From positions 19,196,499 through 19,260,498 of the forward strand of contig JALGQZ010000015.1 of the NCBI GenBank assembly GCA_023105745.1: DNA of 64,000 nt, given 5' to 3'. Source of the DNA: Austropuccinia psidii (taxonomy: Eukaryota > Basidiomycota > Pucciniomycetes > Pucciniales > Sphaerophragmiaceae). Below the pieces are notes generated by a model that was not told where the DNA came from, did not search any database, and was given only the letters and a program-made list of their open reading frames with translations. This document shows, piece after piece, positions 21,057-33,294 of the stretch. Numbering within the stretch: the first letter of the stretch is position 1; every line of letters begins with the position of its first letter. Position numbers and translations under genes: made by a program.

Positions 21057-24000
21057 ATGTCAACCCCCCACTATTCCTCAATGTGTATATGCATGTGTCA
21101 TCAATGCTCAATTCAAACAAACTCTTCCCCTGAGGGTGATAGGCAGAGAGTTGCCTTCACACCTTTCCATTATAAACAGCACGTTAAAAAGCTCAAAGAG
21201 GCCATTGAACCCAAATCTCCTCCAAAAATCCCTACTTCAGCATCAGGACCTGGGTGCCTGCAAATTATATTGGATCGAATTTTCCCAGCTGATGATTCTC
21301 AATTGACTCACAGCACATTTTCCACTACACTGGGTATCAATTCAACTGCACAGAAAGCATACAGAAGTAGTCAAAACCTTCCTTGGAAAGACCTTGAAAT
21401 GATAATATCTGCCATTTTATCCTTAAGGTATAATATATCCCACAGGGCTTCATGCATTCTCAACCCTGCCCTGAACCTGCTGATCAAGTCCAGCATCTCA
21501 AGCTCCTGTGGTCCCCCCACTCCTGCATTCCATATACCTCAAGATCTGAGTACTATATTGGAGCATCTCCAATTGGAACCAGTGATTCAAAGCTATATAT
21601 GTTGTCCTCAATGTTTCTGTCTTAATGGCCTTACTGAAGCTGTCACCACTGACCAGCACCACTGTCAATGCCATAATGAACCAAATGCACATGATCACCC
21701 TTGCACAAAATCATTAGACAAATTAATCAATTCCTTTGAGTCCCAAACCAAAAACACAACCAACATGAAGCAAAAGTTTATACCAACAAAACATTTCATT
21801 TATCAAACATTCAAAAATTGGCTTGCCAGACTTCTCTAGAGGGCTGGAATTGTGGAAATTCTGCATCAACGTCAACAATTCCTCATTCCTGAAGGTTCGC
21901 CAAAAGGTGACATCTGGTATTGATTGGTCTGGAGACGCTTCACTGGCACTAAAAATATAAATGACCCCCATTCATGTCCATTCCTGGTGCATTGGACTTC
22001 TTGATTTATGTGGAGTGGTTCAATGCACATGGAAAGTCAACCCGGAGGCCAACATTGGATCTATAATGCTTATTTGTCTCAATCTCCCTCCAAGTGAAAG
22101 ATTAAAGCCACAGAATATCTATGTTGAAGGAATCATCCCTGGTTTGAAGGAGCCAACTGCCCTTCAGTTGAATTACCTATTGATTCCCCTGATCAAGGAG
22201 CTCAAATAACTGTGGCAAGTTTACCATTTTGCACCCACCTCAATGGGACCTTCAGGATCCTTTATCTGTGTTTCCATCCTCACAGCCATTGCGGATGTGG
22301 TGGCCATGCACAAGCTTACTGGTTGTATTCCTCACTCAGGAAACCACCTTTGTAATTTTTGCACTATTCACAAGGCTCAAATGAAAGAAATTGGTCCTCA
22401 ATTTCACTACACACACACATACTAAATCATAAATCAACTGTTGCAAAATGGCTTTGGGAATCCCCACAACAAAGACAAGAATTTCCTCTGAGTATGGAGC
22501 TTGATATTCAATTTTGGAAGACCTTCCATATTGGGATGCAACCAGAATGGTTAATATTGACATAACACATAATTTAATACTTGGAATTTTGAAGGATCAC
22601 GCAACTTGAAAATTGTGCATTCCAGAGTCCAAATCAAAAATATACTTCAGGTCCCGCAGGAAATCCAATGACACCAACAGTTCAGACTCGGATTTCATGA
22701 CCTCCAAAAGCTCTCTTTAACAAATCACATTGAAAGAGGCCCACTCCCTGAGAAGAGATGCAGCAAAAATAATAAATGAGTCACTCCCCACTACTTCCAC
22801 CCAACAAAATTACTTCCCAATGTCCACCCCTCACATGCAAAATCCATCTAGTGGTTCTGCGGAGATTCCCTAATTTGATGCAGATTACATCCCCACTTCC
22901 GAAATGCCCTCTGAATTGGATATCAGTGCACTGAGTGATTTCCAGATAAAGGGCAAAATTATATCTGATACCATAATTCCCTCATCATGGACAAGAGTAC
23001 CCCGCAAAATGGGTTCCCCCTCTCATCATAGCTTAAAAGATGCTGAATGGGCTCTCTTATACAAGGTCTACATTTCATTTTTAATTCTCAGTCAACACAT
23101 GCCATTAGATGAACACAATTTCCTCAATACTCAAAGAAAAACAGGTAAATCAGAAGAACTTGCAAATGAACTAACCAACAATACATTAGATTTGATTAGT
23201 GCTATCAACATTTCCACAAGTTGGACTGTTTCAATGAATAATGCAACTTCATTTTCTGAACATTGGAAAAATCTTTGCCTTTTGAATAAACACCTGTTCC
23301 CAAAACAGAAAAGTAAACCAAATAATCATTTTTCTTAGAATATTCCAGAACTATTCCAACGTTGGGGCCCAGCACAAGCCTCAGCCACATGGGGTTATTA
23401 GCCCTTGATTGGAGTATTTTAAGAGATACCAACAAATAACAAAATATTTATGTTGATTAATAAGAGAAATATATTCACATTGATTGAACACATGAGCTGA
23501 ATAAGACTAACTTCTTGCAGCTCTGAATAGATGATATAGATAAAACCTCACTTTGACATATCTGTTGATGTTACAACCTTTCTGATCTCCTGAGATCCCC
23601 ATCCCTCCCATGTGAAATAAAACTTTTTGAATCACAGCCGCCTGCCTGTTCAATCACCAAAAATATAACACACCATACGGCCATGACCAACAAAATTATG
23701 ATTGCCTGGTTGAGTACTTACAAAATTTTCATTCCACAAGGGAAATAGTTGAATGGATCAGCTTAGTCACTACCATACAATCCACAAGTCATCCCACTTC
23801 AAGGATTGTCTCGCCTGGGTATTTTCCAGTTTCAAACATTAATATTGGGAACAATATATTTCCAACTGAATCCAAAAATGTTAGAAATAGTGTGATATGC
23901 TCTCTGAGGGGCAACTCACAACAATTTGGTATTATTAATAGAGTTTTGAAATTCTCTTAGCCATCTACCATACTGAACAATAGCTTTCTGATCTTAAAAA

Positions 24001-24143
24001 CGTTGGAAATTGATGTGACTTTCTTACCAAATTGGCCACATCTCATTATCTATAAAGATGTTGGTTTTGATGATAGACACTTGATTATATCTGAAGAAGA
24101 AATAGAAGGTCACTATGGATTGTATGACAACAAACTGATGTAA
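21057..24143 (+). pseudogene. Gene F: Tnp2-like transposase (CACTA/EnSpm-related, Plavaka-type)
   Basis: Tnp2-type transposases cut and paste DNA elements with terminal inverted repeats. The first 260 aa are open from ATG 21057 and contain CICMCHQC near the N-terminus, then CCPQCFCLNG and HHCQCHNEPNAHDHPC (a Cys/His zinc-binding-like region at about residues 180-220). Later blocks in other frames are ICLNLPPSERLKP, EGIIPGLKEPTALQLNYLL (22080-22200), SFICVSILTAIADVVAMHKLTG, HLCNFCTIHKAQ (22240-22385), SWTRVPRKMGSPSH, AEWALLYKVYISFLIL (22980-23090), and a C-terminus RHLIISEEE..GHYGLYDNKLM ending at TAA 24141-24143. Expected size is about 1000 aa, which fits the span. Stops at 21838, 22207, 22423 and 23336 plus several frameshifts inactivate it. 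Confidence 0.75.
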
Positions 24144-25236
24144 TGTTGACCGCTTGTAATGATGAAACCCTTATTTCATAATATTTAGTATATTCTCTTT
24201 GATGAAAATATAGTGATACAATAATGGAGTTATCTCATATTCATTAGGAACTTCTCTAGAGAAATAATGTCCTCAAGATTTGGTGACAGTAACATGCCAT
24301 TGTCATAAGTAAAGCCCATCATTTCACATGTCCTCAAAGAAATTACTATTTTTCCATTGGGTATGGTGTGAATAAGCCAATTGCAATTATCAAATGACCC
24401 ACACATACTCAAATATCACAGGTTCTAAAATGACACAGCTTCACCATCATCACGTTGGAAGGGAAATATTGGCCCATCATCCAAGTGGGCCTCAGCATTA
24501 CATTGTGTCCCTGGGAGATTGCATGTTTGTAAGTTGCATGGAGCTGGTCACATGCCCTAATGAGTGCTTTGTGCAGGTAGGTTTCATAAATTGTCCCCCG
24601 CACATGCGCATGTCTCACAATTACATACCTGCACATGCAGCTGCAATTGCACCCACATGCAAGTGCATCCGCACACGCCACTGCACAAGCACCTGCATCT
24701 GCACACACAACTGCAAATGCACATGAAACCAGACAAGCAACCACCACAAGGGGTTCCACATGTGTCAGCCACAAATGGTTGATGCCACTTGAAATTAGGC
24801 CCTCACTTGCTTTGCCTTTGTGTGTATGTGTCACACCCATGCACCCGCTGCATTGTGTGGAGGGATCCAACCATGTCACCCACCCATGCTGAGCTGTTTC
24901 GTGGCTACACAAAATTAGGAAAACACATCATTTGTCCTTGGTTTGCGCATCACACACACACACCCGCACATGCAGGATTGTGTGGTGGGCTCCACCAGTG
25001 TCACCTGCTGAGGTGAAGTCCTTTCATGGATGAACTGGGAAGTCACACACCCCTTTTCTACATCAAGACTGGCTGAAGGATCTCTTTGATGTGTGCATGT
25101 GGAAACAGGCGTGTCTTTTGTAATTTGTACCAACTTTCAGATGGTTGTGGGAGGATCTGGTGGTGAGGAATCTAAGATGAAGGCACAGGGGAACCAATAT
25201 TGGTGGATGTCACAGTATTTTGTGTAAGACCAGAGT
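24144..25236. repeat. TG/CA-rich, degenerate repeat region without gene
   Basis: Locally richer in GC than its surroundings. Positions 24598-24725 are a run of short imperfect units (TGCAnnTGCAnnnGCAC-like). Two looser copies of about 125 bp follow at 24795-24895 and 24918-25017, each ending in a 'tgtgtgg.ggg.tccaac/cca.catgtcac' phrase and a 'tgctgag' box. Position 24950 has a short (CA)n. ORFs on both strands (for example 24409-24912 minus, Cys-rich) are by-products of the CA/TG composition. Confidence 0.5.
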
Positions 25237-27096
25237 GTGATGTGTGCTCAATTTTTGCTTGACATGAGCTTGAATTTTATCCTGCTTGACATTTTCTTGA
25301 CGTCAAGGCAATTGCTGGCGATTGAGGCAAGATTTGCCCTGGTGTATTCTCACTTGTTTGAATCTTCCTTCAAGTCAATGTTACAAAGAGGAGAACATGT
25401 TTTTTTATGCAATAATTCCAGGTCCCAAAGAGCTATCTCTTGATAAAATGAGTTCAATGTTGGATCATCTTGTGATGGAGATTCAAATCCTATGGAATTG
25501 TATTTGGTTTTCTAATACCCATTACTTTCAGGAGGGTAGGCAAATTAAAGGGGCTTTATTGCCTTTAATTTCAGATCTCAGCCAATAAATTTTTCTCCTT
25601 TTGTAATATTACAAATGTTGACATAAATGAAATAACTACTTCAAAATTTCAAGCAAGGACACATGAAACTCATCTTTCCAAGCCAAATGAATGGCACCAA
25701 CTTCAAACCAAAAAGGAACAAGATGACTTTGAAAAATCACATGTGTCTACTGGAGTATTCTAAATAGTCTAGATTAATGGAGAAAAATTGACTTTTGTGG
25801 CATAGATATTATGCATTATTTGATATTAGGGGATATCAAAGAGTATTGCATATCATTCCTTAAGTTTGGGTTGGCTGGTCATGAGCTCAAGCTTCAAAGG
25901 AAAAAGAAAAGTTTCTTTCAGACTCGAATCCCTCCAAATATTGTTTTTCTTCATTGGGGCATCCAAGAAAAAGGAAAAATGATGATGAAAATGATTCCCA
26001 ACAAATGAGTAGGCCTAAGAAACAAAACCTCAGAAAAGCTAACCTTTCCCAAATTTGACCTTTCACTTCCCAAAGGCACCAATGCTCTAGTGAAGCCTCC
26101 AGGACCAAAAGTGATCAAACTGAAAAAAGAAACAGAAATTTCACCTCCAGGTATTCCCTTACATCCCAGACAATCACTTCTACCATTTTGAGCTTATTAT
26201 CTTTTCCAATTGATAGTGATTCATTGGTTCCTTCTGATTTCTCTTCTGCTGATAATCACAATTTGAATCCAATGAGGGATGCAACTCCAATATCAAAAGA
26301 ATGTGAATTGGGGGCACCTCAAAAAGTCATTACTCAAACTAAATTCCCATCATGGTTTTATTGTCTTCCCAGAAAGTTTGGTTTTAAAAATTTGCAGACA
26401 CTTAAAGCAGTAGAGTGGAAAATCTTGATGAAATTGTATTTACCTTTGGCACTTGTACCAATATGGATTTTTCAAATACCACATAGGGATGAAAGGGTAA
26501 AATTTCCAGGGAACTTCCTTCATAAGGATCTTTTACTCAAAGCTCTGATTCAGTTAGTTACATTAACAAATATGTTACTGAAAACAAGCATTAATGACAA
26601 AGAGCTAAATGAGATTGAAAGGACTACAAATATCTATTGTGAAACCCTTTCTTTGGCTTGGTCAATGATAGACTCCAAACCTAATCTACACCTAACACAG
26701 CATTTACAAAGGCTATCAAGGAACTAGGGCCGCCAAGAAGCTTTTATTCTTGGGCATATGAAAGAATGAACCATAAGTTTGGGAAAATACCACAAAATAA
26801 TAAGTCGTGTTGGGTTTGAATTGATTTACCTTTATGTCAAAAAAACAGCCTCCCACAATACATACCAACATGTAACTGATTGTAGCTCAGATTCCCCAAA
26901 CAATACTGAAAGGATGGATATCTAAAGTCCAATATAAGTTGATTTCCCAATTTCCTAATCTTCAAAAAGAGTTGGTAGGAACAATCCCCTCATTGCTCAA
27001 TATCAAACAGAAAATATCAATTACAGTCATACAGTTCAATTGCATGATACTATTTTTCAACAGTGGAAGCTACAAGTATCAAGAGATTTGAGGGAT
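25237..27096 (+). pseudogene. Gene G, 5' part: diverged Tnp2-like transposase relic
   Basis: Same family as F but far diverged. Recognisable blocks are LTCLNLP...EENMFFYAIIPGPKELSLDKM...DHLVMEIQILW (25340-25500), IKGALLPLISDL (25540-25585), NKFFSFCNIT (25590-25620) and, open for 179 aa at 26188-26727, PSWFYCLPRKFG..LQTLKAVEWKILMKLYLPLALVPIW, which corresponds to the SWTRVPRKMG...AEWALLYKVYI block of F. FYSWAYERMNHKFGKIP (26740-26790) resembles the C-terminal region of the family. Stops and frameshifts throughout. A solo LTR ends this part at 27097. Confidence 0.65.
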
Positions 27097-28921
27097 TGTA
27101 AGGTGTGGATATGAAACTTTGATTCAAAATCAAGTACTTTTCCGGTCCTCAAAATTTGTATAAGGTAAAAATCAATTGAAAATAGTAAGAAATATTATTC
27201 TTAAGAGGAAAAAAGCCAATTTTATTGTTTATAAATTTATTAGTATAAAACAATAATATTATAAAGATTTATTGTTTTACCAACAATAACAATTTATCCC
27301 AAAAATACTCTACAAGAGATATTTAAGGCTACAAAAGAAATTTCTTCAACAGCAATTTCAATTGAAATTAATTGCTCAAAGAACTTCAAGCAATTGATTC
27401 ATAAACAAAGTCTTTAAAAAGAATATTCAAGAGAAAATACGCTCAAAAGTGACCAGAGTGAATTTGGAAACAAAGTGACAAAGTTAACAGTGATGAAAGA
27501 TGCTTTGATTTACTTTTGGGGTGGTTCAGGGGTAAAAATGATTATAAGAGTTCCAAACAATGATTATAATGATTTTTCCACGTGGTTAAAAGGTTTAAAA
27601 CAGTTTAAAAAAGGTGGTTGGAATCTTTTATTGATTGGTTTAACAGTGTTTAAACTAATTATAAAAGGAAAAGATTCTAACATGAAGAGAAAAGTGGGGC
27701 AAAGAAGACATTCTTTTATAGCCATCAATTTTCTTACTCCAAAATTGAAATTTACTCTTGTCACTTCTGAAAAACAGTCTGACAACAGAAACGCCAATTA
27801 TACCATCATTGAACCCTGGCTTAGACGAAAAAACGGCTGGTTTGAGCCAGTTTTTGCCATTTTAGACACTTAAATCAGCCATTACTATAGCAATACCTGG
27901 TCTGGAGCCTTCAAAACACGTCAGAATGTGTGTAAGAGGCGTAGAAACCAGTTAAAACTGCTTTTACTAACATGTTTTTAATTAAGGGTAGTTTTGCCCT
28001 CTTGGAAACAGCTAAAACTGCCCTGGTTGGTATCAAAACCTCATCATCAATTGAGTCACAGAGCCTGTGACTCAATTCCAGGCCAAAAGTAATGAGCTTT
28101 TGTGTGGATTTTGACATCCCATGCCAGTCAGAAAGGATTTTGGGGGTCTAGCTCCCCCTTAGAGCTAGAGTTCCTTTCCCCCCCCAATTTTAATCTTTCC
28201 AATTTATTTTTCCTTTAATTCCTCATCATTTATTATACTTGTAATTTACATATGTAATTCAATTGAATTGTAAAGTACAATACAGTAATAATTGATACCT
28301 CATATGTAAATCAAAGTTCACTTATGTAATAAATGTGCACATTTTGACATTTCAATTGAATTCAATTGAAAATACTTCAATTCCTCATAACTTCTAAACT
28401 AAACACAACACCTCAATTTTAACACAAAAATTGATGGTTAACACCACATGTGGTGTGAATCAAGTTAAAGTTTTGAGGATTTTCAATTTTTTTATTGAAA
28501 ATACTAAAAACTTAATTTAAGCTTATTTAGAATTGAGCTACAGAAATTTCATCCAGAGGTGACCCCACTTTATTTTTTATGAGTAATCCAATGGTGTGAT
28601 AATTTCTTTATTTTTATTTATTGGATTAAAAGCTATAATATATTTTATATAACTTTTTACCAAAAATATTTTAATTTCACAATTTTTATTAAAAATTCAT
28701 TTTTACTTAGTTTTTACAAGTAAAAATATAATTTCCTAATTTTAAATTTTATTGTAATTTTATTTTTAAATTATAATTAAATTTTGATTTTTAAATATAA
28801 GTTTGTATTTATATTTCAATTTTTATTTTGATAAAATAAATAAATTTATTTTATTTATATTTGTATTTTACTTTATCATTTGTGGTCTTTTGGGTATATA
28901 AAAATACCTCTAAGGCTCACA
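27097..28921 (+). mobile_element. Solo LTR, TGTAAG...CTCACA family (1825 bp)
   Basis: Begins TGTAAGGTG and ends GGCTCACA. Exact 5-bp target duplications gggat lie at 27092-27096 and 28922-28926. The start and end match the LTRs at 57373 and 2131. The interior is very AT-rich with no gene; the ORF at 27475-27873 (132 aa) is not preserved in the 57373 copy. Inserted in the Tnp2 relic G. Confidence 0.9.
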
Positions 28922-28926
28922 GGGAT

Positions 28927-29430
28927 GTTGAAAATCTCCTTAAATCAAAAATTCAATAATTTTTGGAAAAAGTTCTTGTAATTAAAAATTTCATTTTGAA
29001 GAGAGTAACGTAGAGTATAGCACTAATAATGTCAAATCATTGCGCCATATTGATAATATCATCTCATTAGTTGGCAGTGATCCAGGAATATGGTGGCTAA
29101 TAATCAAAACTTTCAAGAAGTTTGAAAATAATGAAGTAGAAAAAGACCCTTTCCATTCTTTTCCAGACCTCAATTGTTGTATTCTATTGGACCAGACAGA
29201 GGATGCCATAATAATCAACAACCAATCAGTCTTGGGTCATTCTGCAAGCCTCAAACATCCTCCTGGAACCTTTGGAATTCATCAGGCTACACTCTGTCTG
29301 GTATCTCTAGATTCAGCAGTAAGTGATTCAGTCAACTTCCACTCATCACCTCATATATTTTGAAAGTTTATACCCCTTTCTTTCAAAAATTGACATTCAT
29401 GGATATTTGATTGAAGCACCACATCTCTTT
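28927..29430 (+). pseudogene. Possible C-terminal remnant of gene G
   Basis: Directly downstream of the target duplication. An open frame at 29040-29363 (107 aa) contains LGHSASLKHPPGTFGIHQATLCLVSLD. Its position directly after the LTR that splits G, and the fact that the Tnp2 family has a long C-terminal tail, make it the likely continuation. I see no independent motif. Confidence 0.35.
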
Positions 29431-29866
29431 CACCCTTAGCTATCCTTTCAAAGATTACAAATTATGCCCTTTCAACCAAATCATTTTTTTCTTTTTTTTA
29501 TATAGTTATTTTCTATTGAATTAAGTTTTCTTTAGAATTATTGACTCAAAAAGCTTTGAAATAAGTGTTAAATTGTAAAATTGGCATATTTAAGCCTCAC
29601 ACAGATCTTTTACAACTGCATTTGCCTGTTTTGGGATTGATAGAAAAGATTTGAAAAAATGTGTATATAGACAATCTCTTTTCAGCTATAGATTCTTTAT
29701 TTCCACTGCACCAAGCTGCTTGAAAAGTTGCTGCTATTTTTAATCCATAAAAGTAATTCTCATACCTTGAATCCTTCCTCCAACTCTTTTGAACATCCTC
29801 AAAATTTAATTGGTATAAATACCTCATTTTCTTCAATTCTTCTCAGTTTTTTAAATTAATTCAACA
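29431..29866. other. Spacer upstream of gene H
   Basis: AT-rich with T-runs (29485-29505). A 79-aa minus ORF at 29597-29836 has no supporting evidence. Likely carries the H promoter. Confidence 0.35.
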
Positions 29867-30930
29867 ATGTACTCCAATGAAATGTATGGCTCTCCCTCTG
29901 CATTCCACAGAGAAAGTTCTGGATCCTCATCACAAAGCCCCCCAAGAGAGGGTGACTCAATGATCAACACAGAAGAAGAAAAACATGAAAGCATCCATAC
30001 TGACTATACTGGAAAGCAATCCATCTTTCTTCAAAATTTGGAAAGATTTGTAATAGAGGATGCAGGTGTACAGAATGCAAGTCAGGAGGGACAAGAGGAA
30101 ATAACTTTAGGTGGTGAGTATCTTTCCTGAGCCTGATTGAAAATTCCTCACTGATGCGGTTCTCAGTTCTTGGAGTAGAATTCAATATTAAACAAGAGAA
30201 CCAACAGAGGGCTAGAATTCATAAGGGAACTTTGCAAGGAAAAAATCACAGAATTAAAAGATTTGTAACCAAGAAAAATATTCCAAGTCAAGTTTCCACT
30301 GAAACAGTTCACTTGTGCAAATTTATCTACTTCTGAATGGGTATGCCACCATCTGTAGACAACTTCCCACCCAATCCTACTAAGGCTGAAGAGGAATTTC
30401 ATATTCAATGGATCAAAATACATGCTAAACACATCAAGAACCATTTGGAAACATTTGAATATGGATTGAGAGATCATCCAATTAGTGAGCATAAAACTCT
30501 GGTCAAAAAAGAAATCGCCTCTATCTCTCAACAATTGCAGCCACCTGAATTTAAACCAAGACATGATATTCACAATAACAATATCAAGGTCTCAATAGTT
30601 GAAAAGCATGCTTGTGAGAAGGAACGCCAACTAGTGGGCCTCAAGGGGATTACCTTCCAATGGGTAACATCCTTCAATAACTCCACTTGGAATTCAGCCA
30701 TACCGGATATCATCTCCAAACACTTTTTCAATTGGAGCCAGACCCAACCCACTTTGAATATCAAAAATCCCAATAAACTAAACCTATTCATTGAATGGAA
30801 GGGGTAAAGAAATGAAAAAGCTCTCATGACTCGGCCAGGCTGTGGAGGAGGTTGAATTTCAAAAAGGTAAGAAATCCAAAAACACTAGAGGGAAGAAGAA
30901 TACACGTGCCTATTCTTCTTTTAGACATAC
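29867..30930 (+). pseudogene. Gene H, 5' part: diverged relative of gene E, broken by a retrotransposon
   Basis: Start ATG at 29867 with a Ser-rich, then acidic N-terminus (87 aa). A GT donor (gtgagt, about 30114) is followed by an AG acceptor (about 30168). The next exon is open from 30154 to 30807 except for one TGA at 30334-30336. It includes GLKGITFQWVTSFNNSTW, which aligns with GLKGFTWYWESSW of gene E, and the flanking region aligns weakly, so H is probably a distant E family member. A frameshift near 30807 leads to a basic segment (KGKKSKNTRGKKNTRAYSS) that is cut by the Ty3 element at 30931. Function unknown. Confidence 0.5.
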
Positions 30931-32370
30931 TGTCAGCCTGTGACTCAAAACCAGAGCACAAGCATGACAGCCAAAATACCATAAACCAATGGTATAGCCA
31001 AGATACCACCAAAACATGGACCTGAGCCAAATCAGCTCAAAAGGTATCAAAAGAAAGAGGAAACTCACCTCTTTCTGAAAATATAAGTCCCATCACCATA
31101 GGACAAGAAATAACGAAGTTATTCCTGCTCAAAGTTATTGCTGAGCATAAACCTTAATTTTCACCTCTCATCTAAAATCTAGAAGGAGAGGCTTAACCCC
31201 ATAAAATGGGTACTAAAAATGACGCTCTAAGCCAGGGCTATCCAATGGTACCAGCCAAACTGAGATAGCACTAATATTACTGGAGTTATGGTAAATTTCA
31301 GGCCAAATAAGGGTGAACAAAACATTCACCTCTCATCTAACTTCTACAGTTTTAGTGTGGGATACTTGAAGTGGGGTCTTTTTGGAAAGAAAAGACTCAG
31401 GGCTATCTGATGGTGCCATCCACTTCTTCATATCTCAACTATAACAGAAGTTATGAGGCAAACAAGCTCAATACAGCTTTTTGCCCAAACCACGCCTATG
31501 TACAAAAAACCTTGTACATGGGATAACTTTGTCACATTTAATTATAACCATACCAAATTGGGTATGATTGTGTAGAGCTCATACAGGGCTATCCAATGAA
31601 CCTACTTTGAGAATTATATCTCAAAAACTGACAGAGGTATGGCCATTTGAAAGTTATAATCCCACAATATGACCAATACAGCTGTATTATGACAGGATAC
31701 AGTTGTACTCTGATTATGAGGTGTCAAACAGACAAAGAAGAATGTTAATAATTCAATAAATTATAGGTCAGTCAATACTGGGGTCCCATACAGTTTCTGT
31801 ACAGCATTCTACGCATCATACACGTCAGAATCAGGCTGTGAGGTCCCCAGATGAAAGTTTTCACCCTGTATTGGTTAAAACAGACCAGATGTGGTTTAAA
31901 AACCACATCTGGGCCCAATACAGGCTATAAAGCCTGTTTGCAAACCACAAGCCAGTCCTAGAGAGTGAAAAATCTTCACTTCCTCTACGTGGAAAGGTCT
32001 AGCACAATTTCCACCCCATTTTGAGATAAAAAGGAGGCTTTTTCACAACCGGAATTGTCTCCTCATCCTGCTCTTGAATACCCTACGTATTAAAATGTCA
32101 AAAACAGTTTTACTCTTGGGTAATAACCAGGTATACTCTTAATTTAAAGTATTGTAGTCTTTATTATTGTAACCCAACAGGTAAAGCTGCACCCAGGGCT
32201 TTCAACAGCGCTCACCACCACTATATTCTTTATAGTAAATCCCTCTTATTATTGAATTAAACCATCTTTAACTCTTATAAAAATCTTTTAAATCTTTATT
32301 TACCATGTCACAGTCATAGTTAAGAGTTGTAAATACTTTTTAATACTCTCATCATAGACTCAGCCTGACA
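30931..32370 (+). repeat. 5' LTR of the Ty3/gypsy element
   Basis: Bounded by TGTCAG...CTGACA with perfect short inverted ends. 1440 bp is long for the group. The related solo copy lies in reverse at 12174-13610. The minus-strand ORF at 30824-31030 and similar are not genes. Confidence 0.95.
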
Positions 32371-33294
32371 TTTTGGGGGACTAGCCGTGTTTTAAAACCT
32401 TTTTTGGACCTTTACAAGTAAGTTTTTTCTCTTTTATTATTTATTGACACTTGTTTTATCTTTTTTAGGCGTCATTTTCTTTAAAAATATATATTTTTGA
32501 ATATTTTTCTTTATTTTTTAAAAAATACTCATATTTTAAGGAGTACCTGTCATGTGGCTAAGAACCACAAGACCACTATTTTTGGCATGTTTTGTGTATA
32601 AAAACACGTGTAAGCCACTAATACAGTCTTAATCCTTAATTGAATCAAGACAGCTCATACTGATAAACCAACAGTTTAGGCGTGTTTGGGCACATTGTTA
32701 ACTCAATTGCCCTGTAATACACCACCTTTGACAGATTATACTTTCTAACTACAAGTATTCTGTAAGATATTGGTATACAAACAGTCTACCACATATCAAT
32801 AAGCTGTTTTTTTGACGTGGAATTGTTCATTAAATTACACTGTCATCATACAAGGGCATATTGTAACAATATACAAGCCCAGAGGCCATTCTTACACGTG
32901 CAAAACCAGCCTTTTAAGAAGTCTTAACTGACATAAGCCCTCTTTTCCTGTTTGATTCAGTGGAAGAAAATTTCATACCACTTGAGACCCAGTCACAGGC
33001 CAACACACCAGTGACACCCTCATAACCAGAGGGCAGCAAGGGCAAAGGAAAAAGACTTAGTGAAGGCCTCATTACAGCCAAAAAGTGGACACCAATAGCC
33101 ACTCAAAGGAGTAGAAAACCACAAAACTCTGCTTCAATACAAGGTAAACCAACCTTAACCACTTGTACAGGAAAAATTACAATTATTAACCCAGTTGTAA
33201 CCTCCAAAGGCAAACTGCCCAAATGAGAAGATAACAAATTTGTACAAGGCACAGTCAAAGGTAAATACCGTAAGAACATAACGTTTTTGACTTC
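32371..33294 (+). other. Retrotransposon leader including presumed primer-binding region
   Basis: Untranslated region between the 5' LTR and the first ORF. The primer-binding site should lie immediately after 32370 (ttttgggggactagccg), but I do not recognise the tRNA it would pair with. Apparent minus ORFs at 32914-33488 are overlaps of no significance. Confidence 0.5.

Noticed and set aside
24409..24912. Cys-rich 167-aa minus-strand ORF that could look like a small secreted protein
   Set aside because: Its cysteines come from TGC/TGT in the TG/CA repeat, other frames are open too, and there is no convincing signal peptide.
27475..27873. 132-aa ORF as a gene
   Set aside because: It lies wholly within a solo LTR and is not preserved in the related LTR at 57373.
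28141..28870. Very AT-rich stretch as an origin or matrix-attachment region
   Set aside because: It is the interior of a solo LTR; composition alone is not evidence.
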